From Bdellovibrionales bacterium (GTDB taxonomy: Bacteria; Bdellovibrionota; Bdellovibrionia; Bdellovibrionales; JAMPXM01): a stretch of DNA of 5,348 bases. A program made the position numbers and the translations under genes. The notes under the pieces are model-generated. The model saw only the letters and a list, made by a program, of their open reading frames with translations. It searched no databases and was not told where the DNA came from. The stretch is taken from positions 1 through 5,348 of the forward strand of contig SXSP01000104.1 in NCBI GenBank assembly GCA_005792225.1, in the 5' to 3' direction. Positions within the stretch are counted from its first letter, which is position 1; each line of letters opens with the position of its first letter. Positions 1-5,037 of this stretch are shown here, in pieces.

Positions 1-1880
1 GAGAAATCGAGGATGTCGTTCACCAGTGTCAGGAGCGTGTCGGCCGAGCGTCGAATGGAGTCGGAGTACTCACGTTGTTCATTCGAAAGATTTGTGTCGA
101 GGAGAAGACTCGCCATGCCGATGACGCCGTTGATGGGCGTGCGAATCTCGTGACTCATGTTCGCGAGAAACTCGGATTTCGCCTGCGTGGCTTTACTGAG
201 TTGGGCGTTGGAGAGCTCCGCGCGCTCCTTGGCTTGGAGCAACTCGCGGCGCGACTGAACTTGTTCGGTCACGTCACTGATGACGGCCATCAAACCTTGC
301 GCGCGACCATCCTCTTCCACCAGCGGCATGGCGGCGGTGCTGATACGGATGCGGGCTCCGTCTTTTCGCACCCGGTCCGCCTCGAAGAAGTACGGCTCGC
401 GTGTTTTGAGGATGCGATCGATGATGCCTCTCGCTTCGTCGGTTTTTTCCGGAGGAACGAAGGGAAAAAAGTTTCCGAGAGCTTCCTCGGCGGGCCAGCC
501 GAAGATGCGTTCGCAGGCCGGATTCCAAAGTTTGAGTTTGAAGTCGGAACCGAGGACGAGGATCCCAACGGGGCTCTCGCGAATGAGCGTCTGGAGGGTC
601 TTCGTCGTGCTCTTCAGCGTCGCTTCGGCTTTTTTCTTTTCAGAAAGATCACGGATCACGCTCGTGAAGTACATCTTACCGTCTTGATTCCAAGTCGAGA
701 GCGAGAGCTCGATCGGAAACTCCTCGCCCGTTCGACGCAAAGAAACGAGTTCCAATGTCATACCGACGAGTTTCGAAGGCACACCGCCGGCGACCCGTGC
801 GAGTCCCTGTCTGTGCGCTTCGCGAAAACGCTCCGGAATAATCATTCCAAGTGATTGCCCCAGGGCCTCGGCCTCGGAGTACCCGAAGATCCGTTCAGCG
901 GCGCGGTTCCATGCGATGATTCGATTTTCATCATCGGCCGCGATGACCGCGTCGTTTGCCGATTGCAAGAGTGACTTGAATTTCATTTCGGATGCGCGCA
1001 ACGCCTCTTCCGAATTCTTGCGCGCGGAGATGTCGCGAATCGCCGTGACCCGGGTGCGACGGCCATTTGCCATCGACGTCTTTGCGACGACCTCGATCCC
1101 GAATGGCGATCGATCTTTGCGCATTCCCGTGAGCTCAAAAGGCTTCTCGTAGCCCGACTGAACGAACTGGCGTGCGGCTTCTTTCGAATCGGGCGAGATG
1201 AAATCGAGGACGTGCATCCCCCGAACTTCCTCCGGGGTGTAACCGAAGAGCCGGCAGAACTCGACGCTACCGTCGATGATAATGCCGTCTTCCGAGATCG
1301 CGATCGCCTCATAAGCCGCGTCAAGCAGCTTGCGGAACCGTTCCTCGCTCTCGCGCAATGAAACGATGGCTTGGTTTTTTTCTTCGAGCGCGAGCGTTCG
1401 ACCGAAGGTCGTGCTCAACAGACCCGACATGAGTTGCAAGACGTCGATGTCATGGTCGGAGAAAAAAGAGGCCACTTTCGACATGACTTTCAAAACGCCG
1501 ATGTTCTTTTCGCGGTAAACGAGCGGTACGCACACCATTGAACGTGCGCCCACCTTCCGGCAGGCTTCGCGGTCGACGCGGGTGTCGAGTTCGCTATCAT
1601 CGCAGCGGAGCACCTGGCCCGTTCGCACGCAGAGGCCCGAGAAACTCGAGCCGATTTTCAGACGAAGATTAAGATGCTGAGCGACCGTTCCCGAGGCGGC
1701 GGCGTAGACCATCTCCTCGCCATCGGCGAGTTCGATGACGGCGCCGTCAGACGAGGTGACCTCTTGCGTGCGGACGCAGATCAGCTCCATCATGGGAGCC
1801 TGCGAAAGTTCCGACGTCGCGATCTCCTGCTGAATGCTGATGATGCGCGAGAGGTTGAGGGGAACGTCAGGTTTCTTCAT
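1..1880 (-). CDS. GAF / triple-PAS sensor histidine kinase, C-terminus outside window
   Basis: This is the first 626 residues of a two-component sensor kinase that should autophosphorylate on a histidine and pass the phosphate to a receiver domain. Reading the minus strand, I see a GAF domain at about residues 30-165 ([12 protein letters not shown], then [16 protein letters not shown]). Three PAS domains follow at about 180-295, 298-420 and 427-545; the second has [21 protein letters not shown] and the third [22 protein letters not shown] short helical linker leads to HisKA with the H-box [19 protein letters not shown], where the phospho-acceptor is His577. The N-terminus has no signal peptide or membrane segment, so it probably senses a cytoplasmic cue. 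An in-frame TAG lies four codons upstream of the ATG at 1880, so this start is forced. The only SD-like bases (GAGGG) touch the ATG. The ATPase domain, and any receiver domain of a hybrid kinase, would lie beyond position 1. The family call is secure; the signal sensed is unknown. Confidence 0.95.
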   Translation of the reverse strand, partial: MKKPDVPLNLSRIISIQQEIATSELSQAPMMELICVRTQEVTSSDGAVIELADGEEMVYAAASGTVAQHLNLRLKIGSSFSGLCVRTGQVLRCDDSELDTRVDREACRKVGARSMVCVPLVYREKNIGVLKVMSKVASFFSDHDIDVLQLMSGLLSTTFGRTLALEEKNQAIVSLRESEERFRKLLDAAYEAIAISEDGIIIDGSVEFCRLFGYTPEEVRGMHVLDFISPDSKEAARQFVQSGYEKPFELTGMRKDRSPFGIEVVAKTSMANGRRTRVTAIRDISARKNSEEALRASEMKFKSLLQSANDAVIAADDENRIIAWNRAAERIFGYSEAEALGQSLGMIIPERFREAHRQGLARVAGGVPSKLVGMTLELVSLRRTGEEFPIELSLSTWNQDGKMYFTSVIRDLSEKKKAEATLKSTTKTLQTLIRESPVGILVLGSDFKLKLWNPACERIFGWPAEEALGNFFPFVPPEKTDEARGIIDRILKTREPYFFEADRVRKDGARIRISTAAMPLVEEDGRAQGLMAVISDVTEQVQSRRELLQAKERAELSNAQLSKATQAKSEFLANMSHEIRTPINGVIGMASLLLDTNLSNEQREYSDSIRRSADTLLTLVNDILDF

Positions 1881-2025
1881 CCCTCGATTCTATTCGACTC
1901 GACGAATGTTGTCGTGCCAAGCCAGGCGGTCTAGACGAAGGCCCAGGACGTCAAGAAACCATTTATTGCTGCTTTCATTCGGTTCCGACTTGCCTCCGTC
2001 GCGAACTTGAAGTTTTGATGGGCGC
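1881..2025. promoter_or_regulatory. Divergent intergenic region, kinase / esterase
   Basis: This 145-bp spacer separates two divergently transcribed genes and must hold the promoter of each. Besides the minus-strand promoter candidate listed separately, I see an 8-bp perfect palindrome GTCTAGAC at 1929-1936 and an imperfect inverted repeat ATTCG/CGAAT at 1892-1907 overlapping the putative -10. I find no convincing sigma70 element for the esterase on the plus strand. Its start at 2026 has only a weak SD, so it may rely on an activator or another sigma factor. Confidence 0.5.
1892..1920 (-). promoter_or_regulatory. Candidate sigma70 promoter for the sensor kinase, near-leaderless
   Basis: On the minus strand TTGGCA (1920-1915, 5 of 6 matches to TTGACA) is followed after 17 bases by TCGAAT (1897-1892, 4 of 6 matches to TATAAT). 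Only 11 bases separate this -10 from the kinase ATG at 1880, so transcription would start just a few bases before the start codon. That would give an almost leaderless mRNA and fits the absence of a properly spaced SD. The match is made by eye and could be chance. Confidence 0.3.
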
Positions 2026-3021
2026 ATGCAAACGCTCTCATTCTGCCACATCCGTTTTTCCATCCTCATTGCTTTGATCTGCCTCCTGGTTTCGGGAGCA
2101 GCTCCGGCCGACCAAGGCGCTGGCCTTTGGACGCGCGGAAATTTTCAGGGAATGGACTACTGGTTGTACGTCCCCTCGTCTGTGTCGGGGGAGTCGGCGG
2201 GCCTGATGGTGAGTCTTCACGGTTGCACGCAGAAAGGCGACGACATGAAGACGCTCGGCAACTGGGTCGCAGCGGCCGAACGAAATAAAATGATCGTGGC
2301 GCTGCCGACGGTTCCCGAGGGCGGCGTCGTCATGGGCTGCTGGGATTACTACGGCCCGAATCACACGGAGACAAATCGTTACAACGGCCGCGTGATCGGC
2401 CTCACCCAGGCCCTCATGCGGGAGCAGCCGGTGGATGCGGCTCGCGTGTACATTTCGGGTCTGTCGTCGGGTTCCGCGCAGGCGATGATCGTCGGTTGTT
2501 TGCGTCCCGATCTCTATGCGGGCGTCGGCCTCAGTGCGGGTCCCGTCGTCGGCTCCGAGATGTCTGATATTTATCAGCCGCGCATCTCCCCCGAAGTGGC
2601 GACAGAAACCTGCATTCGGTTGGCCGGCCCAAGAGCTCCGTTTTTTCAAACTCAGCTCGTCTCGATTATCTTCGATGAGCAAGACCGAGTCGTAAACGCC
2701 GGCCACTCCCAAATCGCGGCGCAAGTCATGGGCACGATCTACGGCGCGATCAACCGGGCGGAGCTTGATTTGTCGCAACTTGCGGGAAAAAACACTCGTG
2801 GCTACGGCGCGATTTTTAGCGATGCCCTCGGTCGTCCCCGGATTTCTTACATTATGAACCAGGGGCTCGGCCATGCCTGGCCTTCAGGGAGTGGTTCGCA
2901 AGCTTCCGTTTATTTTCCGAGCTTTCCTTCTGCTTATCCGTCAAACCGCTACATCAACGGCAATAGCATCGACTATCCCCTCTATTTGGGACAATTCTTC
3001 AACGCGGCACGCTTGAGATAG
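2026..3021 (+). CDS. Secreted PHB depolymerase family esterase
   Basis: This 331-residue secreted serine hydrolase belongs to the PHB depolymerase / LpqC-like esterase family, which hydrolyses polyester or other ester bonds outside the cytoplasm. The N-terminus is a Sec signal peptide with a hydrophobic core at about residues 10-27 and likely cleavage near AAPADQ. Visible motifs are the oxyanion-hole motif SLHGCTQ (His65-Gly66 region), the lipase box G-L-S-S-G with nucleophile Ser147, a probable catalytic Asp220 in DEQDRVV, and catalytic His283 in GLGHAWPSG. The lipase box lies mid-domain, the type-1 order. Cys residues in HGC, GCWDYYG, VGCLRP and ETCIRL could form two disulfides, as expected for an exported enzyme. 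Only about 48 residues follow His283, so there is no C-terminal linker or substrate-binding domain; soluble oligomers or another ester may be the substrate rather than granular PHB. An in-frame TGA at 2008-2010 and no earlier start codon fix the ATG at 2026. The family is secure, the substrate is not. Confidence 0.9.
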   Translation: MQTLSFCHIRFSILIALICLLVSGAAPADQGAGLWTRGNFQGMDYWLYVPSSVSGESAGLMVSLHGCTQKGDDMKTLGNWVAAAERNKMIVALPTVPEGGVVMGCWDYYGPNHTETNRYNGRVIGLTQALMREQPVDAARVYISGLSSGSAQAMIVGCLRPDLYAGVGLSAGPVVGSEMSDIYQPRISPEVATETCIRLAGPRAPFFQTQLVSIIFDEQDRVVNAGHSQIAAQVMGTIYGAINRAELDLSQLAGKNTRGYGAIFSDALGRPRISYIMNQGLGHAWPSGSGSQASVYFPSFPSAYPSNRYINGNSIDYPLYLGQFFNAARLR

Positions 3022-3036
3022 GCTGTCTGAAATAGA

Positions 3037-3060
3037 GGGCGGTCGCTTTGTTCGCCGCCC
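3037..3060. terminator. GC-rich hairpin between convergent genes
   Basis: GGGCGG (3037-3042) pairs with CCGCCC (3055-3060), and an inner CG/CG pair extends the stem. It sits 15 bases after the esterase stop and 16 bases beyond the end of the minus-strand receiver gene. The plus-strand tail (CACTTGG) is not T-rich. The minus-strand tail (TCTATTTC) is moderately so. It is therefore probably a terminator for the receiver gene and possibly a shared, weaker one for the esterase. Confidence 0.55.
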
Positions 3061-3076
3061 CACTTGGACCACTCCC

Positions 3077-3562
3077 TCAATGGGTCGTCGCACCCGCGGG
3101 TGGAACGCTCAATTTCAAAACGGCGAAGACCAAATCGCGTGAAGTGATAGGTTTCAGGAGATAATCCTGAAAACCCGCGCCGAGCGCGAGCGTCTGCACC
3201 GAACGGTCATCGAACGCGGTGAGAGCGAGAGCCGGGATCGCTTTGAGATCTGCCATCTTCTGTGTGCGCAGCTCGCGCACGAAAGAAATTCCGTCTTGGC
3301 CGGGCATTGCGATGTCGCTGATGATCAAGCTCGGTACGGTGTGGGAGAGATAATCCCATGCATCTTGTGCTGATTCCACGGTTTGAACCATGGCGCCCGC
3401 ACGTTCCAACCAACGGCGAACGACCGCGCGAGTGTCTGGCGCATCCTCGAGGACCAAAATTTTAAATCCCTCCAGAAGCTGTTGGCCAAAGCCGGATCGC
3501 TCCTCCTCGAGATTATCTTCCGCGGTTTCGCTCATGTTTTCGGGAACGTGGGTATATTCCAT
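3077..3562 (-). CDS. Stand-alone response regulator receiver protein
   Basis: This 161-residue cytoplasmic protein consists of a CheY-like receiver domain after a 33-residue acidic, polar N-terminal extension. It should accept a phosphate from a histidine kinase or phosphotransfer protein and signal by protein contact. The receiver spans about residues 34-155, with the acidic pair Glu39-Asp40 (ILVLEDAPD), phospho-acceptor Asp83 (SDIAMPGQDG), Thr115 (LTAFDD) and Lys137 (LLKPI). All the residues needed for phosphorylation are present. Only a few residues follow, so there is no DNA-binding, enzymatic or HPt output domain. The start at 3562 is supported by GGGAGGAG (3580-3573) about 10 bases upstream; an internal ATG nine codons later lacks an SD. 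It converges on the esterase gene. The kinase at the left end is a possible partner, by proximity only. Such receivers often work in phosphorelays or motility/adaptation circuits; which one applies here cannot be read from the sequence. Confidence 0.92.
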   Translation of the reverse strand: MEYTHVPENMSETAEDNLEEERSGFGQQLLEGFKILVLEDAPDTRAVVRRWLERAGAMVQTVESAQDAWDYLSHTVPSLIISDIAMPGQDGISFVRELRTQKMADLKAIPALALTAFDDRSVQTLALGAGFQDYLLKPITSRDLVFAVLKLSVPPAGATTH

Positions 3563-3682
3563 GCGTGTGAGACTCCTCCCTGAAGTTCGCTCTGAGCAAA
3601 TTACCGCTATGGCGCGGCAAAATTCCTCGCTTCCGCGTTGCGAATTTATGCAGATTCCTCTAAGTCGCCTTTTTTCCCAGTT

Positions 3683-3710
3683 TTGAAACGAAATTCACCG
3701 TTTCTATAAC
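3683..3710 (+). promoter_or_regulatory. Sigma70-like promoter driving the small unit at 3716-3880
   Basis: TTGAAA (3683-3688, 5 of 6 matches) and TATAAC (3705-3710, 5 of 6) are 16 bases apart. Transcription would start near 3716-3718, within a run of G residues. It is the best promoter match I can see in the window. It points into a gap without any conventional plus-strand gene, toward an SD, a 32-codon ORF and a terminator. Both neighbouring genes are on the minus strand, so it cannot serve them. Confidence 0.55.
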
Positions 3711-3715
3711 GGTCG

Positions 3716-3880
3716 GGGAATCCCGCATGGGAGGTTCTCACTATGGTTGGGTGCGCTCGCAGCCAATTGACTCGCGGTTCGAGCCCGAAACCGCCTCCAC
3801 CGCACGCATGCACCGCACGCGAAGTACAAAGAGGTTCATAGAGTCAGAGGGGAGCGGTTCACCGCTCCCTTTCTTCATCT
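3716..3880 (+). ncRNA. Candidate structured small RNA or short mRNA (about 165 nt)
   Basis: The span from the predicted transcription start to the end of the terminator tail contains strong local structure. Hairpin 1 is TCCC-GCAT-GGGA (3721-3732), extended by GAA/TTC around a GG bulge. Hairpin 2 (3745-3768) pairs GGTTGG with CCAATT including two G-T wobbles, then TGC with GCA around a GCTC loop. Hairpin 3 (3774-3794) pairs GCGGTTCG with CGAA-A-CCGC, with one bulged A and an AGCC loop. A possible closing helix pairs GGAGG (3730-3734) with CCTCC (3794-3798). It lacks the hallmarks of SRP RNA, GEMM riboswitches or tRNA that I could look for; for 6S RNA I found no 5'-3' closing helix. A coding ORF lies inside it, so it may simply be a short mRNA. 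No function can be assigned. Confidence 0.4.
3743..3841 (+). CDS. Candidate 32-residue peptide gene
   Basis: A short ORF begins at ATG 3743, exactly 8 bases after GGGAGG (3729-3734), one of the best-spaced SD sequences in the window. It runs 32 codons to TAG at 3839-3841, and an intrinsic terminator starts 8 bases later. The peptide begins MVGCARSQLTRG, contains a KPPPP run at residues 16-20 and ends VQRGS. It is cationic (five Arg, one Lys, against one acidic residue), with Cys at 4 and 23, and has no hydrophobic segment, so it is neither a membrane toxin nor a typical signal peptide. I recognise no family. The segment read as GSSPK comes from the T-arm-like hairpin, so the frame could be fortuitous within a structural RNA. 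The gene call rests on promoter-SD-ORF-terminator order rather than on homology. Confidence 0.35.
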   Translation: MVGCARSQLTRGSSPKPPPPHACTAREVQRGS

Positions 3881-3881
3881 T
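3850..3881 (+). terminator. Intrinsic terminator, GGGAGCGG stem with T-rich tail
   Basis: GGGAGCGGT (3850-3858) and ACCGCTCCC (3861-3869) form a perfect stem; leaving the last pair open gives the tetraloop TTCA. On the plus strand it is followed by TTTCTTCATCTT, 8 T in 12 bases, so it best terminates the plus-strand small unit. On the minus strand it lies just beyond the DUF3307 stop at 3880, and there the following sequence (CTCTGACTC) is not a T-run. It may act in both directions, but the tail favours plus-strand termination. Confidence 0.65.
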
Positions 3882-4266
3882 AGCCCTGGATGACGACCCA
3901 AATAATGTAGATGTGAGTGAGGTGGTGAACCATTTGGTCAAAACCAAAGGTGACCCAATAGGATGTCTTGCGACTGTCGTTAAAGCGACCCAAATAACGG
4001 GGACCTGATTTGACCCGATCCATGGCGAAATGAATGACAAAATCGACCGCAGCCAGCCACCACAGAGTTGGCGCGATAAAAAGAACGATCACCAACGTGA
4101 ACAAAGCGTGAACGCCGCAATGGAGCGAGAGAGGCTTTACGAATTCCCATCCCGGAGAAAATTTGCGGAGCATGTACGGAAATTGAAGCGGAAAATCAGC
4201 AACGAAGTGCTTGATCTGAAAAACGATCAGCAAAATAAAGATGAGATGAATCTTGTCGATCGCCAT
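3880..4266 (-). CDS. DUF3307 family integral membrane protein
   Basis: This 128-residue inner-membrane protein looks like the DUF3307 family, whose function is not established. It has about three to four hydrophobic segments (residues 5-18, 50-66, 67-82 and 112-126). The family-like polar residues near or within them are KHFVADFPLQ (His20, Asp24, Gln28), HCGVH (His49, His53), DFVIHFAMD (Asp75, His79, Asp83) and DQMVHH (Asp110, His114, His115). Repeated His/Asp residues at helix spacing suggest a metal- or proton-binding site inside the membrane; this is inference. I start it at ATG 4266, which has GTAGG 7 bases upstream. A TTG at 4281 in the same frame would add MVGNV but has a poorer SD. Upstream on the same strand, after a 102-bp gap, is the coiled-coil gene. 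That gap is noticeably AT-rich with no clear promoter, so co-transcription or separate transcription are both possible. Confidence 0.75.
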   Translation of the reverse strand: MAIDKIHLIFILLIVFQIKHFVADFPLQFPYMLRKFSPGWEFVKPLSLHCGVHALFTLVIVLFIAPTLWWLAAVDFVIHFAMDRVKSGPRYLGRFNDSRKTSYWVTFGFDQMVHHLTHIYIIWVVIQG

Positions 4267-4368
4267 CACGTTGCCTACCAAGCCGCAAATACCTTCTGTT
4301 TACATTCTGCTCTCGTTGCCGAGCTGAATAAACTAAAACTGTTGTAAATCCCGGACTTTCGCTCTGCC
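4267..4368. other. AT-rich spacer, no gene seen
   Basis: These 102 bp lie between two minus-strand genes and are richer in A and T than their surroundings. On the minus strand I note only weak promoter-like elements (for example TTCAGC, 18 bases, TGTAAA) and no intrinsic terminator for the coiled-coil gene upstream. Confidence 0.4.
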
Positions 4369-4575
4369 CTACTTCGTTTTCTTAACCTCGAGCTTGAGTT
4401 TTGCCTTATTCGGGTTCGCGTTTTGCTCTTCGATCGACGGGGCACTTCGCACGTCGTACTCTCGCGCCGGATCGATGTAAGCCTCTTTACGCATCATCGC
4501 TTGCACGCGGTCGCGGCTTTCGATGTAGGCCTCGCGAAGCTTTTCGCGTTCGCGTGCCTTGGCCAACTCTTGCTG
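4369..4575 (-). pseudogene. C-terminal part of the coiled-coil protein, cut off by an in-frame TAA
   Basis: These 68 codons plus TAG continue, in the same reading frame, the helical charged protein whose N-terminal part ends at TAA 4578-4576. The residues right after the stop (QQELAKAREREKLREAY) carry on the same E/K/R-rich heptad-like pattern. The last 25 or so residues become a polar, less helical tail ending VKKTK. Restoring the TAA to CAA gives EKEH-Q-QQELAK and one continuous protein of 174 residues. A TTG at 4566 could serve as a restart, but its only SD-like bases (AAGAG) directly abut it. The part still reads as good coding sequence with no further lesion, so the interruption is recent, an assembly or sequencing error, or read through. 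Confidence 0.6.
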
Positions 4576-4893
4576 TTAGTGTTCTTTTTCGAGCTTTTCG
4601 TAAACGGCATCGAGTGACGGGCGATTTTCTCGTTCACGAACGAATTCCCGGCGCGCGCGCTCGGCCCGCTTTTCCATTTCCTCGCGCTCCGCCTTGATCT
4701 CGTCCGCCGCGGCCTCGCGCACTCGAGAGCTCGTTCTGTTGCGCTCGAGATACTTTTCAAAATCGCGCGCGCGTGATTTCGCTTCGTTCAGATCTTGTTG
4801 CCATTGGTGTTCTTGCGACGTGATGAAGCCTTCGGCACTTGGCAAGCCAACTGCGAAGATCACGATGCAAATCAAAAAACCAAGTGCTCTCAT
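4576..4893 (-). CDS. Exported charged coiled-coil protein, N-terminal part
   Basis: The first 105 residues start at ATG 4893 with a clear Sec signal peptide: MRALG, a hydrophobic core at residues 4-17, and probable cleavage after LPSA (residue 20). The mature part (from EGFITSQEH) is almost entirely alpha-helical and charged, rich in Glu, Arg, Lys and Ala (for example EIKAEREEMEKRAERARREF), as in a periplasmic coiled coil. There is no catalytic motif and I recognise no named family. Translation stops at TAA 4578-4576, within the helix rather than at a domain end. GAAGAG lies 6 bases before the ATG. An in-frame TTG at 4983 would add 30 residues in front of the signal peptide and is unlikely. 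The gene is divergent from sohB with a 144-bp spacer. A periplasmic helical scaffold or lipoprotein-like envelope role is plausible but unproven; there is no lipobox. Confidence 0.7.
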   Translation of the reverse strand: MRALGFLICIVIFAVGLPSAEGFITSQEHQWQQDLNEAKSRARDFEKYLERNRTSSRVREAAADEIKAEREEMEKRAERARREFVRERENRPSLDAVYEKLEKEH

Positions 4894-5037
4894 GAAGATC
4901 TCTTCGGCATAATGCGCCCCGTACTCGCCTTGATTTTGGTCCTGAATTCGCCTCAAATAGTCGAGTCGAAAGCTCAAGCCCAATCCTTGAGTCTAGGTGG
5001 CCCGCAAACTTGATCAGACTGCGAAAGGATGCCGCAA
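4894..5037. promoter_or_regulatory. Divergent intergenic region, coiled-coil gene / sohB
   Basis: This 144-bp spacer between divergent genes must hold both promoters. On the plus strand TTGATT (4930-4935) and TCAAAT (4953-4958) are 17 bases apart, each with 4 of 6 consensus matches, and would give a 5' leader of about 70 bases for sohB. On the minus strand CATTAT (4911-4906) resembles a -10 but has no matching -35. I see no operator-like palindrome. Confidence 0.35.

Noticed and set aside
75..854. Long plus-strand open frame of 259 codons
   Set aside because: It lies antisense to the PAS and HisKA domains of the sensor kinase, has no domain of its own, and is a codon-bias shadow.
2038..2874. 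Long minus-strand open frame of 278 codons
   Set aside because: It is antisense to the esterase, whose catalytic triad and signal peptide are clear; its His/Arg-rich translation looks like a shadow.
3618..3650. Inverted repeat AAATTC (3620-3625) / GAATTT (3642-3647) upstream of the receiver gene
   Set aside because: Six-base arms with a 16-base loop are within chance expectation; no operator claim is made.
3729..3799. A tRNA gene suggested by GGTTCGAGCCC and a following CCTCCACC
   Set aside because: The T-stem pairs at only three of five positions, the acceptor strands do not match, there is no D-arm, and the span is too short. Kept only as a T-arm-like hairpin.
3716..3880. SRP RNA, 6S RNA or c-di-GMP (GEMM) riboswitch
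   Set aside because: The SRP GGAAGGAAGC-like loop, a 6S-type long closing helix between the ends, and the GEMM core GGGCAAACC are all missing.
3727..4008. Plus-strand open frame of 93 codons starting at 3727
   Set aside because: Its ATG overlaps the GGGAGG site, it runs through the terminator and into the antisense of the DUF3307 gene. The 32-codon frame has the better SD spacing.
4890..4910. Six-codon upstream ORF overlapping the coiled-coil start as ATGA
   Set aside because: It has no SD and is too short to support; the overlap is probably chance.
4894..4983. TTG start at 4983 extending the coiled-coil protein by 30 residues
   Set aside because: It would place 30 charged residues ahead of a clear signal peptide that begins at ATG 4893.
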